Shown here in pieces: positions 1-10,221 of a stretch of 64,000 nt of DNA. Each line of letters starts with the position of its first letter. Position 1 is the first letter of the stretch. The position numbers were made by a program, and so were the translations under genes. The notes beneath the pieces were generated by a model. That model searched no databases. It saw only the letters and a list, made by a program, of their open reading frames with translations, and was not told where the DNA came from. Source of the stretch: Candidatus Thalassarchaeum sp. (GTDB taxonomy: Archaea; Thermoplasmatota; Poseidoniia; Poseidoniales; Thalassarchaeaceae). The DNA is taken from NCBI GenBank assembly GCA_022449345.1, contig JAKURL010000008.1, positions 17,937 through 81,936 on the forward strand. The letters are read 5' to 3'.

Positions 1-439
1 AAAGTATCTCGAGAACCATGGCGAGTGCATTAGCCTCGACTCTAGCATCCTTATTGCCGTTTGAAGGAGGTGAAAGGCGGTGAAGTTCACCGGCATCTAA
101 CCAAAATGAGGTACAATTTGGGCAGCCGTCAATTTCTATCGGATCAGTTAGGCTTCCATCTAAACGCTGGAAGGAGAAATTTCGAAGCCGCATCTGACAA
201 TCGCAGAATGGGCAATCGATGTCAATCGGTGTCCCTTCTTTGATGAAGCCCTCGTGCATCTCTTCCAACTTCTCTGAACAAAATGAAGAGATTGCTGCAT
301 CTGCATTTAGTAGCATTCCAGAGCATGAATCACAGTGGTGTATGCCATTACGAATGTATGCGGATCTCTCGGATGCTGAGGGAGGGACTAATTGAGAGCC
401 ATCACGGGGGCATTTGTATGCTTCAAAATCGCCCGCCAT
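1..439 (-). CDS. Double zinc-ribbon (zf-TFIIB-like) protein, C-terminus cut by left window edge
   Basis: Manual reverse-strand translation from ATG (complement of 437-439): MAGDFEAYKCPRDGSQLVPPSASERSAYIRNGIHHCDSCSGMLLNADAA...IDIDCPFCDCQMRLRNFSFQRLDGSLTDPIEIDGCPNCTSFWLDAGELHRL; two CPxC...C..C modules with the FWLDAGEL signature; open to position 1. Confidence 0.75.
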   Translation of the reverse strand, partial: MAGDFEAYKCPRDGSQLVPPSASERSAYIRNGIHHCDSCSGMLLNADAAISSFCSEKLEEMHEGFIKEGTPIDIDCPFCDCQMRLRNFSFQRLDGSLTDPIEIDGCPNCTSFWLDAGELHRLSPPSNGNKDARVEANALAMVLEIL

Positions 440-545
440 CGTTCTTCGACTGTGCTACACGTCTTCAATACTCACCCGGTGAAGGGCACTTTTGGGACTG
501 ATATTCTGTCGTCGCCTTCATTTGGGGTTTGTAGGTCGCAGATAC

Positions 546-3500
546 ATGGCCAGCGAGGCTCAAGGCGGCGTTTCGTCCGATGAGAGCGGAAATTCTGCTC
601 GTGCTAATCCGTTGAGAGTTGTTACCGCAGCGGCCATCTTTGATGGCCATGATGCTGCGATTGGAATCTTCCGAAGAATCTTCCAATCGATGGGTTGTGA
701 AGTCATTCACCTCGGACATGACCGTGGAGCCGACGAAGTTGCTAGGGCTGCAATCCAAGAGGATGCACACGCGATTGCGATTACCTCCTATCAAGGTGGT
801 GCGGTTGAGATGTTCACCCACACTAAGCAGATTCTCGATGAGGCTGGATTCGGGCATATTTTCCTCTGCGGTGGTGGCGGAGGAACAATCCTGCCTTGGG
901 AAATTAAGAAACTCAGAGATGAAGGCATTGCACGTATCTATTCACCAGACGATGGTAGAGAGATGGGACTAACCGGTATGGTGGAAGACGCAATCGAGGA
1001 AGCAAGTAAGATCGACCTACTTGAGAAGTCCAGATTCAATTCACTAAGCGGGGCGATAACCGCTGACGACCACGGAGCGGTTTCCAAACTACTTACCCTA
1101 GCCGAAAATGCAGACGATTCTGAATTCCGAACTGTTCTACAAAGGGTTCGGTCTGTAGATGCAGATGCCGGATGTCCAGTGGTTGGATTGACTGGCACCG
1201 GTGGTGCTGGGAAGTCGAGCTTGACTGACGAATTGATGCTACGAATTCAGCGCGATAACCCCGGGGCAAAGATTGCTCTGCTCGCCACGGACCCAACTCG
1301 CAAGAGAACCGGTGGTGCTTTGCTTGGTGACCGAATTCGAATGAATAGCCTAGCAGATGATAATCTGTTCATGCGTTCATTCGCTAGCAGAGCAAGTGGA
1401 CGAGAGATCGCAGATTGCATTGGTATGGCGATTGAAGCCTGCCAAGCGGTAGGCTTCGACCTAATTTTGGTAGAGACCAGTGGCATCGGGCAAGGCAACG
1501 ATGCGATAACCGAGGTCGCTGACCTATCGGTGTACGTCACCACTAGAGAGTACGGTGCGCCTTCGCAGTTGGAGAAACTTGCCGCACTGGATTTCGCTGA
1601 CCTAGTGGTGCTCAACAAGTTCGATCGACCTGGGGCAGAAGATGCGCTAACCGAGATTCGAAAACAATTCAAGCGCAATCGAGAGATCTGGGATGCCAAG
1701 AATGAGGATCTACCTGTCGTGCCAACAATTGCAAGCCAATTCGCCGATGCAGGAGTTGATCTACTATGGCAGAAATTGGCTACATTGCTAAAAGATAACC
1801 ACGGTCAATCATTTGAGGCTGGTGAGGCTAGACTTGGAAGCGATGGTTTACCTCACCGATCCGCACCGATTCCACCCGAAAGACAAGGATACCTCGCAGA
1901 GGTTGCTGCATCTGTCAGAGATTACCACGCTCGAACTGAGGAGACTGGTCGAAATGTGAGGCTAGTGCAACAATTGGAAGCAGCGGCTCAACAGATGCGC
2001 AAGTCAAACAGATTGACTTCTGCTGCTGACCTAACCGCAGAGGCCGAAGAAATCAGAAAGAGAGTTCCGGAAGCAGCTTGGGAAATGCTGAAGGAATTCG
2101 ATGAGCGAGCTGAAGCTTACCACTCGGGCAATGCTTCCTACACGGTGAGGGGAAAGGAGATTCCAGTCGAGACCACCACTGAGACCCTCAGTGGTCTCGA
2201 CCTACCTCGAGTAGCTCTTCCAAATACCGAGGATTGGGGCGAGAAGATTGAATGGATTCGTTCAGAAAATGTGCCAGGAACATTTCCTTTCACCGCTGGA
2301 GTTTTTCCGTTCAAGCGCGAGGATGAAATCCCGCTGCGAATGTTCGCAGGGGAAGGAAGCGCTGAACGAACAAACAAGAGATTCCATTTCCTCTCCGAAG
2401 GCCAACCATTCAACCGACTCAGCACGGCCTTCGACTCTCCTTCACTTTACGGAAGAGACCCGCAGACCAGATTGGATATCTTCGGTAAGGTCTGCGAATC
2501 TGGTGTCAGCATCAGCACCCTAGATGAGATGGATATGCTATTCGAAGGATTCGACCTGTGTGCTCCTAACACATCGACGTCTAAGACAATCAACGGAAAT
2601 TATTGGTGGCATCTGGCTGCTTTCTTCAACGTAGCAATCAAACAGCAGGTTCGTAAATTCGAAGCCGAAAATGGCCGAGAGCCAAACGAAGAGGAGCGTC
2701 AAGAACTCAAAGCATGGGCTTTGAACAACGTTCGAGGAACGGTTCAGGCAGACCAACTGAAGGAATCGATGGGCCAGAATACCCTAGTTTTCAATCTCGA
2801 TACGGCTTTGAGAATGATGGGCGACGTAGCGGAATATTATGTCCAGAATAGCATCCGCAACCACTACTTCGTATCCATCTCTGGTTACCATATTGCTGAA
2901 GCTGGGGCTAACCCAATTACACAGGCTGCGCTTACCCTTAGCAACGGCTTGACCTACGTAGAATTATTCCGAGCAAGAGGCTTAGACCCTGACAAATTCC
3001 TGCGAAACTTCAGTTGGTTCTTCTCCAATGGTATGGATCCAGAATACGCCGTTATCGGAAGAGTCGCTCGAAGAATTTGGGCTGTTGCAATGCGTGATAT
3101 CTACGGCGTAGGACATCGCGGTCAGCAACTGAAATATCACATCCAATCGAGTGGAAGGAGTTTGCACGCTCAGGAATTTACCTTCAACGATTACAGGACT
3201 ACGCTTCAGGCACTCTACGCTCTAGCGGACAACGCCAACTCTCTACACACCAACTCTCGTGACGAAGCATTCGGGACTCCTACCGAGGAAACCGTACGTG
3301 ATTCAATCGCAATCCAGATGATTCTCTCGAAGGAATATGGATTGCTAGCCAACGAGAACCCAATGCAGGGATCTCACCTGTCAACTTGGCTTACCGACAA
3401 AGTCGAGGAAGAAATTCTGCGTATTTTCGAAGAGATGCACCGACGTGGCGGTGTACTCGGTTCATTGGAAGTGAATTACCAACGTAACCGAATCCAAGAT

Positions 3501-3851
3501 GAGTCGATGGTCTACGAACATCGAAAGCATTCTGGCGAGCTACCAATCGTTGGAGTCAACACATTCACCAATCCCGATGCTGTGAGCCTTTCTGCCGATG
3601 AAGCGGACTCCTTCGACATGGATGTTACTCGCTCAGACGAGGGCGAAAAGAGAATGGTTATCGAGCGAAACGAAGCCTTCAAGGAAGAATATCAACAGAA
3701 GGCAGAGGAAGGTCTTGCAAGACTGAAGCAGGTCGCAAGAGATGGTGGTAATCTATTCGAAGTGATGATGGACATCGTCGAGTATTGTACAGTAGGACAA
3801 GTGACTCAAGCTTTGTTTGAGACGGGTGGGAAATTCCGCCGAAACATGTGA
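546..3851 (+). CDS. icmF: Fused acyl-CoA mutase, IcmF-type (B12-binding domain + MeaB/MeaI-like GTPase + mutase domain)
   Basis: ORF 492..3851, likely start ATG 546; FDGHDAAIGIFRRIFQSMGCEVIHLGHDR (B12 domain), GLTGTGGAGKSSLTDEL (G-domain P-loop), GVFPFKR...SISGYHIAEAGANPI (mutase). Confidence 0.93.
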   Translation: MASEAQGGVSSDESGNSARANPLRVVTAAAIFDGHDAAIGIFRRIFQSMGCEVIHLGHDRGADEVARAAIQEDAHAIAITSYQGGAVEMFTHTKQILDEAGFGHIFLCGGGGGTILPWEIKKLRDEGIARIYSPDDGREMGLTGMVEDAIEEASKIDLLEKSRFNSLSGAITADDHGAVSKLLTLAENADDSEFRTVLQRVRSVDADAGCPVVGLTGTGGAGKSSLTDELMLRIQRDNPGAKIALLATDPTRKRTGGALLGDRIRMNSLADDNLFMRSFASRASGREIADCIGMAIEACQAVGFDLILVETSGIGQGNDAITEVADLSVYVTTREYGAPSQLEKLAALDFADLVVLNKFDRPGAEDALTEIRKQFKRNREIWDAKNEDLPVVPTIASQFADAGVDLLWQKLATLLKDNHGQSFEAGEARLGSDGLPHRSAPIPPERQGYLAEVAASVRDYHARTEETGRNVRLVQQLEAAAQQMRKSNRLTSAADLTAEAEEIRKRVPEAAWEMLKEFDERAEAYHSGNASYTVRGKEIPVETTTETLSGLDLPRVALPNTEDWGEKIEWIRSENVPGTFPFTAGVFPFKREDEIPLRMFAGEGSAERTNKRFHFLSEGQPFNRLSTAFDSPSLYGRDPQTRLDIFGKVCESGVSISTLDEMDMLFEGFDLCAPNTSTSKTINGNYWWHLAAFFNVAIKQQVRKFEAENGREPNEEERQELKAWALNNVRGTVQADQLKESMGQNTLVFNLDTALRMMGDVAEYYVQNSIRNHYFVSISGYHIAEAGANPITQAALTLSNGLTYVELFRARGLDPDKFLRNFSWFFSNGMDPEYAVIGRVARRIWAVAMRDIYGVGHRGQQLKYHIQSSGRSLHAQEFTFNDYRTTLQALYALADNANSLHTNSRDEAFGTPTEETVRDSIAIQMILSKEYGLLANENPMQGSHLSTWLTDKVEEEILRIFEEMHRRGGVLGSLEVNYQRNRIQDESMVYEHRKHSGELPIVGVNTFTNPDAVSLSADEADSFDMDVTRSDEGEKRMVIERNEAFKEEYQQKAEEGLARLKQVARDGGNLFEVMMDIVEYCTVGQVTQALFETGGKFRRNM

Positions 3852-3859
3852 TCAATCAC

Positions 3860-4495
3860 TTATTGAGTAGCCTTGAAGGCCTGAGCCGCTAGTAAGCCAG
3901 CGGCGAATTGAGGCACCAAATGTACCCACAAATCGGCAACCTCAACAACACCGGAAACAAATAGAGCTCCTGTTACTGCTGGGTTAAACGAACCACCGGA
4001 GATTCCACCAACTGTCAATGCGCCAGCGAGAACCACGAAAGCGATTGCAGCCCCGTAGTAGCCGTTGCCAGCGGTCGCCTCGCTAGTGGCGACGTTGAGG
4101 ATAACATAGACCAAAGCAAAGGTGTAGAGGAACTCCGCAGCGGCCGCCTGGGTGGTATCCATTTCCAAGGCGGTAACGCTAGTTTCTGCGAACAATAGAT
4201 TCTCAGATGCAAGAGCAGCCAATGCTCCAGCGATTACCTGAACAGCAATGTACGGGACTACTTCGTCCTTTTCGCAAGCCCCGCGCAACCATACTCCTAC
4301 GGTGACTGCAGGATTGAAGTGAGCACCGGAAATATGGCCGACGCCGTAGATCATTACCATCAGAGTGGCAGCGATTGCAAATGGTGCATAGTCTCCTGCT
4401 GAACCATGTACTGCGGCGGTACAAATCGTCAAGGCTAGGAAGAAAGTTCCAATGAATTCGGCGATCAGTTTGTGTTGTAGCGAGTGCTCAGACAT
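3860..4495 (-). CDS. MIP family channel (aquaporin/glycerol facilitator)
   Basis: Two NPA motifs (HFNPAVT, SFNPAVT) in a six-TM protein; likely start MSEHSLQHK, ORF extends to 4528. Confidence 0.9.
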   Translation of the reverse strand: MSEHSLQHKLIAEFIGTFFLALTICTAAVHGSAGDYAPFAIAATLMVMIYGVGHISGAHFNPAVTVGVWLRGACEKDEVVPYIAVQVIAGALAALASENLLFAETSVTALEMDTTQAAAAEFLYTFALVYVILNVATSEATAGNGYYGAAIAFVVLAGALTVGGISGGSFNPAVTGALFVSGVVEVADLWVHLVPQFAAGLLAAQAFKATQ

Positions 4496-4530
4496 GGTTT
4501 GTTGCGAAAATCGAACGCCCATCAACATTC

Positions 4531-5142
4531 TCAGCGAAATTTATACGATTTACTAGGAGGCCCAGGTAGAGATAGTTGTTTACGCTTCCATGGTTTGTTT
4601 CTTGCATTCCTTGTAACCTCTCCAATCTCGCACCAATCATCGAGAGTTGATTGGCCTTTGTGCTTTCCAAGCGATAAGTTGGAATCAATCAACCATGCCA
4701 TTGTACTCGGATCCAATTCCACCACACGAAGCCAAAGTTTCATGGGAAGTGACTCACCACACATTAGTTGAACCATCTCAACAGAATCCTCTCCATCCTC
4801 AACCGCATAGCGAGCAATAGTAGGACCAAAGGGAGGGTGTATCGAACCGAGAACTATCCTTTCGAAACAAACCCATTCTTCTCCACTTTTAGGATAGGAG
4901 CACATTTCCGTAACGAAACCCGACTCTAATGCCTCGGATGTCAAATTCGCTCGCACAAGTAGGTATACTATGCCGGATGGTAGAAACGCAGACCTCCGGC
5001 CTTCATCTTCAAGTTCATCTGATGTTCTTCCGTAAGAGAACCTCTCCCACTCTATGTCTTCGTCAAGTGACGACTTGAAGTCGCGCACCGCAGTCAGTGT
5101 CCAGCTTTGTCTGCCGATTGTATTTGTGCCCATATTTCTCAT
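4531..5142 (-). CDS. Hypothetical protein
   Basis: 203-aa ORF filling the gap with few alternatives; no recognised motif. Confidence 0.55.
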   Translation of the reverse strand: MRNMGTNTIGRQSWTLTAVRDFKSSLDEDIEWERFSYGRTSDELEDEGRRSAFLPSGIVYLLVRANLTSEALESGFVTEMCSYPKSGEEWVCFERIVLGSIHPPFGPTIARYAVEDGEDSVEMVQLMCGESLPMKLWLRVVELDPSTMAWLIDSNLSLGKHKGQSTLDDWCEIGEVTRNARNKPWKRKQLSLPGPPSKSYKFR

Positions 5143-5363
5143 CTCGAATTAGTCAATCCAACAAGCGGTTTAGGCTCACATTGGGCAATCGTTCAGCCTT
5201 TAGGGCTGAGCTGAATTGTCCATCTTGCAGGTGCCGCTCGGAGGTAAGATATACAGTAGCATTGAGGGTATATCAACAGTTTCATTTCTGGTGAGGAATC
5301 ATCAGCAATTCAAGACGAGTAGTAGAAGAATCAGTTGATTACTAAGACCACTATTCGAAGGTC

Positions 5364-6134
5364 ATGTTATCGTCTGAGAAGGAGAAGGCATTGGTCACCG
5401 GGGCGTCAAGTGGAATAGGCCGAGAGATCGCAAGAGTCCTGGGTGCACAAGGGTGTAATCTTGTGATTACAGCTAGGAGGAGAGGCGAACTTGAGGCACT
5501 CGCAGAAGAATTGACTGAGAAGCATGGAATCGATGTGAAAGTGGTCGTATCCGACCTGTCCGAACAGATCGGTGTCGAGAATGTAATTCGCGAAACTGGA
5601 GATATCGACATTCTCGTCAACAATGCTGGATTTGGTTTCCTTGGCAAGCACATCAGCCTGAATCAAGAAGGTCAACTCAACATGATTGACCTCAACATAA
5701 GAGCCCTAACCCATCTAGCACGTCATTACGGAGCAACGATGAAGAAACAAGGTTCTGGGCGAATATTGAATGTTGCATCCATCGCAGCATTCCAGCCGGG
5801 ACCGAACATGGCGGTCTATTGTGCAACCAAGGCATACGTCTTATCGTATACACGCGCATTACATTCAGAGTTGAAGAAAAGTGGAGTTACAGTCACGGCC
5901 TTGTGTCCGGGCTTTGTAGAAACAGGATTCCAAGAGGTCGCGGGGATGAAATTAGGTACATTGGAATTATCTGGAGCGGTTTCTGCAGACAAGGTAGCCA
6001 AGACCGCGGTCAAAGCCATGCGCAAAGGTCGCAGAGAGGTTATCCCAGGTTGGTTAAACAAACCGATTCCTTATGCAAACAGAATGGTTCCGGTAAGTTT
6101 GAAGTTGGCTGTAGTAAAGAGATTAATGTCCTGA
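5364..6134 (+). CDS. Short-chain dehydrogenase/reductase
   Basis: TGASSGIGREIAR, NNAGFG, YCATKAYVLSYT (YxxxK). Confidence 0.93.
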   Translation: MLSSEKEKALVTGASSGIGREIARVLGAQGCNLVITARRRGELEALAEELTEKHGIDVKVVVSDLSEQIGVENVIRETGDIDILVNNAGFGFLGKHISLNQEGQLNMIDLNIRALTHLARHYGATMKKQGSGRILNVASIAAFQPGPNMAVYCATKAYVLSYTRALHSELKKSGVTVTALCPGFVETGFQEVAGMKLGTLELSGAVSADKVAKTAVKAMRKGRREVIPGWLNKPIPYANRMVPVSLKLAVVKRLMS

Positions 6135-6974
6135 TTATCGCTGGCATCGTGGGCAGTAGAATGTCGAACGACCTGATTGAACAATACGTCGAATTGTACC
6201 TCCACACCCCTCCTGTTTGCAGACTTCACCCTCCCTGTTGAATACCATAAACTGCTGTGGGAAGTAGCCTAAATCACCCGAGCCGTCGACGCCTCGAAAA
6301 TCAGAAATAGTCGAACCACCGGCTTCGATGGCTTCGAAAATTATCTCGTTAGTATATCTGTGAATTCTCTCAACCGCACCAACGATTCTCTGACTTTTTC
6401 CTGCTACCTCCGCTGCGGTTTTAGTTGGAGAAATTCCTGAGTGATGGAGAATTTCGCTGACGTAGATATTACCCAATCCTGCCACTACGCGCTGGTCTAG
6501 TAAAACTGTCTTGATTGGACTTCGACGGCCGTGTAATCCTAATTTCAGAGATTGCAATGTGAACTCATCAGTTAGAGGTTCAGGACCTAATCCAGATAGG
6601 AGTTTATGCTCCTTCTCGGAAGAAGTTTGCATTAAATCCATGATTCCAAATCTACGGTGATCTGAGTAAGTCGCAGTAAGAGCTCCATCATCGAACTCGA
6701 CGTAAACATGGTCGTGTTTTCCGTCTCCCGGCGAGTCGATTGTCCATACTCCTGTCATGCCAAGATGACTGAGCCAAGTGCGACCGTTGTCAAGGCGGAT
6801 TAAGAGATACTTAGAGGCTCTACCAATCTCCTCGACTTTCGCTTCAGTAAGACCTTCTTCGAAGCCTTCAGGAAATGGAAAACGCAAATCTGGGCGGCGT
6901 AAATCCACGAAGCTAATTCGCCGCCCCACCCAATGAGGAATTAGGCCACGACGGACCGTTTCTACCTCTGGCAT
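6135..6974 (-). CDS. mutM: Formamidopyrimidine-DNA glycosylase / endonuclease VIII family
   Basis: MPEVETVRRGL N-terminus (catalytic Pro2 implies the second Met as start, not 6983), VAGLGNIYVSEILHHSGI, C-terminal Zn finger CKQEGCGG..FYCPRCQ. Confidence 0.93.
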   Translation of the reverse strand: MPEVETVRRGLIPHWVGRRISFVDLRRPDLRFPFPEGFEEGLTEAKVEEIGRASKYLLIRLDNGRTWLSHLGMTGVWTIDSPGDGKHDHVYVEFDDGALTATYSDHRRFGIMDLMQTSSEKEHKLLSGLGPEPLTDEFTLQSLKLGLHGRRSPIKTVLLDQRVVAGLGNIYVSEILHHSGISPTKTAAEVAGKSQRIVGAVERIHRYTNEIIFEAIEAGGSTISDFRGVDGSGDLGYFPQQFMVFNREGEVCKQEGCGGTIRRIVQSGRSTFYCPRCQR

Positions 6975-7078
6975 CTCGGGCATAGGTTTGGCAAAGGAAG
7001 AAGATTCATGATGATGCCGTTGGGAAAATTAGACGACGTCTGGGATTTACTTATACGAAACACTACCTTCCGTTCGCT

Positions 7079-7435
7079 ATGGAAGACGACAGTTCCCCTC
7101 CGCAGACCAATGTTATCGAAGGTCAACCTGAGGTGCTTTACGTACAGGGCGCAGGTACCCCAGGAGTGGCTGGCCAGTACCCACAAACACAAGCAGTGGT
7201 TGCATTGGTGTTGAGTATCGTCGGATTGGTGATGTGTGGACTATGTACTGCGATTCCTGGCGTAATTATGGCAGGTTCAGCATTGCAAGTAACAAGCAGC
7301 CACCCCGGTCACCCAGACCACGGGATTGCACAAGCCGCTAGGATTGTTGGATGGATTTGCATAGGTCTTTGGATTCTACTAATTCTCTTTTATGCGTTCA
7401 TAATTATCATAGCAATTGCCGCTGAAAGTGCTTGA
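7079..7435 (+). CDS. Small membrane protein (DUF4190-like)
   Basis: Two TM segments after a polar N-terminus; tandem paralog of next gene. Confidence 0.6.
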   Translation: MEDDSSPPQTNVIEGQPEVLYVQGAGTPGVAGQYPQTQAVVALVLSIVGLVMCGLCTAIPGVIMAGSALQVTSSHPGHPDHGIAQAARIVGWICIGLWILLILFYAFIIIIAIAAESA

Positions 7436-7455
7436 TTGGGGAAGATGGACTTGAA

Positions 7456-7809
7456 ATGTCCGAAGAAGAGACTTGGTGGGGTAGTGAAGAGGAAAACTTG
7501 CAAGGAATTCCTAATTCACTCGAAACAGCTCCGCAACAAATTTTCGTAACTCAAGGACAGGGTGTGCCTGTAGCCACAAGTGCATCTGCAATGATTATCG
7601 TCGCAGTAACCTTTGCAAGTATCTCTTTGTGTTGTTGCCAACCATTAGCAATTATCCCTCTAATCATGGGTGCAGTCAAAATGAACGAGACGTCGAAATA
7701 TTCAGATCATCCTGACAAAAGTTTAGCAATCATAACCGTGCTATTGTCAGTGTTGGCGCTTGGATTTTTCTTGCTTCGGTTGGTATTGGATATCGCTATG
7801 GAGCTCTAA
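7456..7809 (+). CDS. Small membrane protein, tandem paralog of upstream gene
   Basis: Same architecture; ORF annotated from TTG 7432 but ATG 7456 (MSEEETWWG) more likely. Confidence 0.55.
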   Translation: MSEEETWWGSEEENLQGIPNSLETAPQQIFVTQGQGVPVATSASAMIIVAVTFASISLCCCQPLAIIPLIMGAVKMNETSKYSDHPDKSLAIITVLLSVLALGFFLLRLVLDIAMEL

Positions 7810-8509
7810 TACAATAGAAAACCGTGTGCTGCTCCTCAAAAACTGATATGTCAATTATCTCAATCAATTCTAGGTGTTGACAATCTTCGATGATGCTCTT
7901 TGTGTGTTCAAATCTAGCATCATCGCCACCTTCCATCCACCGCTCGCTGGCGGCTTTCAACGAAAGAAGAGCAGTTCCTCTATCGGCGAGAAAGGCCGAG
8001 GTCATCTTGACGAAAGTTTCAGCCTGATTACCGATGCTAAGATCCTGATGCAGCCAATCTGCTTTGCCCCGAATATACGGTGCTACAGCCAAAGGATTAC
8101 GAGCATCGGCTAGGACTGGTACCAAGCCTTGCCGACGCTCGGCTAGTTTGACCAAATCACGCATCATTCTCGGGGAGATATCTACCGCCACAACCTGGCC
8201 ATCGTGATGATTTCCAGCGCCGCAGACATTGTCGTGGATGTGACTTACTGTACCTCCAGACGAGGCTCCAAGGTAAAGACATGTAGAGCCTGATTCGGGC
8301 AATAGAGAGGCAGCTTCACCTTTGGTCTTGAGGATACTAGCAGCAACCTTTGAGCGATTGGGGTCCCAAAGACGCCATTCATTTCTGCCGTCTCTTTTTC
8401 GCCTCTCGCCTCTGACTGATACTCCCTTGACGGAGTTACGTGTCCACAGGCTTCTGCCTTCACGACGAATACCCCAAGCGAGCTTGACGGGTTTTGGCAA
8501 TTCAATCAC
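7796..8509 (-). CDS. flpA: Fibrillarin-like rRNA/tRNA 2'-O-methyltransferase
   Basis: CLYLGASSGGTVSHIHDN, VVAVDISPRMMRDL, DWLHQDLSIGNQ; adjacent to Nop5. Confidence 0.92.
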   Translation of the reverse strand: MIELPKPVKLAWGIRREGRSLWTRNSVKGVSVRGERRKRDGRNEWRLWDPNRSKVAASILKTKGEAASLLPESGSTCLYLGASSGGTVSHIHDNVCGAGNHHDGQVVAVDISPRMMRDLVKLAERRQGLVPVLADARNPLAVAPYIRGKADWLHQDLSIGNQAETFVKMTSAFLADRGTALLSLKAASERWMEGGDDARFEHTKSIIEDCQHLELIEIIDISVFEEQHTVFYCIRAP

Positions 8510-9510
8510 TTCCGCTTAGGGGGCTTGGGAAACTTGGCCTTGATCGCCTCAGTCTCTTTGTGAATCTCGGTGACCGTTTCCTCGTCCCAAGGCTCTCCAC
8601 CAAAGTGGTCGCAGCGGACTGCGATTGACGCCTTTCCAGCAAGGAATCTGGCTATCTTGCCTCGAACCCATCTGGGGGAGCGGGAAATCTGAGGCATGCT
8701 GAACAAAATCGCCCCGTGCTTAGGTGGTGCGGCTCCACGTCGATGAGCGGCCATCGCAGCGTGAGCACCCAATACCTGTAGAGATCCAGATGGCATGCGA
8801 GCCAATCTCTCTCTTCCGCCGGCCAAGGTCACCATACGGGCCGCGCCGAGCGGTCCGATTAGCGCTGCGAGGCTAGGCACGTGTTGCTTGGCGAGATTAC
8901 GGATTGCATCCTCGTGTGCTGCGAGGCGCTCGGTCAACTCCACCACACCTTGCGCATGGTTACACAAGGCCTGCCACTCGATCTCTGATGGTGAATGAGC
9001 AGGCGATGAAACTCCGAGTGCCGTCGCAGCGTGATCAATTGAGTTTGAGTCAGCTATTGCGGTGGGAATATCCTCTCGTTGGGCATCTAAGTCTACTTCC
9101 GATAGGAAGAGCCCCGTCCATTCTACACAACGCGCCTCGCTGGTAGTCCAGGAGGCGCGTAGTTCGGCCGCCGAAGATACCAGCATATCCAGTCGGCGGT
9201 CGGTATCACCTGCGGCATCTGCAACTCCTCGCTTGGCGAGCATTGGTGCAGCAGCCTCAAACAACTTCGATTCTTCTTCATCGAATGCAGGCCATTCGCT
9301 GTCAGACATTGCCCCGAGAGCATCTATCTGTGCATCGGGAAACCGTTTGGAGAGTGTCCTAGCCTCAGGACTCAAACGTCCTCGCTGTAAATCCCAAAGA
9401 CGGCCTGCAACTGCAACTGCTGAGCGCTTACCCACCCAAGCCACCTCATCGTGAATGACTCCATTGTCATCGATGACGCGGGCCATCCTCCAATCATAAT
9501 GCAGTTCCAC
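8506..9510 (-). CDS. C/D box RNP protein Nop5/Nop56
   Basis: Nop domain: HVPSLAALIGPLGAARMVTLAGGRERLARMPSGSLQVLGA...PKHGAILFSMPQI; 4-nt overlap with fibrillarin. Confidence 0.92.
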   Translation of the reverse strand: MELHYDWRMARVIDDNGVIHDEVAWVGKRSAVAVAGRLWDLQRGRLSPEARTLSKRFPDAQIDALGAMSDSEWPAFDEEESKLFEAAAPMLAKRGVADAAGDTDRRLDMLVSSAAELRASWTTSEARCVEWTGLFLSEVDLDAQREDIPTAIADSNSIDHAATALGVSSPAHSPSEIEWQALCNHAQGVVELTERLAAHEDAIRNLAKQHVPSLAALIGPLGAARMVTLAGGRERLARMPSGSLQVLGAHAAMAAHRRGAAPPKHGAILFSMPQISRSPRWVRGKIARFLAGKASIAVRCDHFGGEPWDEETVTEIHKETEAIKAKFPKPPKRK

Positions 9511-9732
9511 GACTATCGCGGGAAGTCCATTCCGCTTGAATCCCGCGCTATACCGAAAATCGACAGGAAGTGGTCAATAAACCAAAAGCAGCTCATGAAA
9601 GGCATGGATTGAATTGCGTATATCTTTCTCAATTATCGCATAATTCAACAGGAATAATCTGTTGAGAATGTTGAAGTACGTATCCAACGACCGCTGTTAG
9701 GTCACTTCGACACAGCAAAGGGAGGAAAACGG

Positions 9733-10113
9733 GTGTTCTGTCCAGAATGTGGTACGCTTGGATTCATGTCTCCTGATGGCAGCATACGCTGTACAGACTA
9801 CAAGTGTGGCTACGAAGGTCCACTGAGTGGATCTGATGGAAAAGGAGCAGAATTCATCGACCCAATGACTGGGGAAACCGTCGACCTCTCCAAGGCTACC
9901 GCATCGTCTTCTGCTAAGGACCTCAAACACCTAACCGAGGTAGTTGAGGAAGAGGTCGCACGAGGCACTCTCAGAGAAGGCGACTATCGTTGTCCGAAGT
10001 GCGACGGTGACCGCATTTTCGTCGAATTAAGACAGACTAGGGCCAGCGATGAGCCGGAGACAAAAATATGCACTTGCGAGGGTTGCGGACACAAATTCCG
10101 TGAATATCAATAA
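9733..10113 (+). CDS. tfs: Transcription factor S (TFIIS/RPA12-like)
   Basis: N-terminal FCPECG...CTDYKCGY zinc ribbon and C-terminal YRCPKCDGDRIFVELRQTRASDEPETKICTCEGCGHKFRE; GTG start. Confidence 0.92.
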   Translation: MFCPECGTLGFMSPDGSIRCTDYKCGYEGPLSGSDGKGAEFIDPMTGETVDLSKATASSSAKDLKHLTEVVEEEVARGTLREGDYRCPKCDGDRIFVELRQTRASDEPETKICTCEGCGHKFREYQ

Positions 10114-10221
10114 TCGTTCTACCGACCCACTACGTGGGTCGTATTCTATTGGAATAGTCTGAATATACATTGGCGAACCATGAAGAACCCCCCCTTTGGA
10201 GGGGATTAGGTAGGTGTTGGG

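Noticed and set aside
465-857. 130-aa minus-strand ORF inside icmF
   Set aside because: Antisense shadow of a strongly supported CDS; no motifs
1247-1699. 150-aa minus-strand ORF inside icmF
   Set aside because: Antisense shadow; Ser/Arg-rich artefact composition
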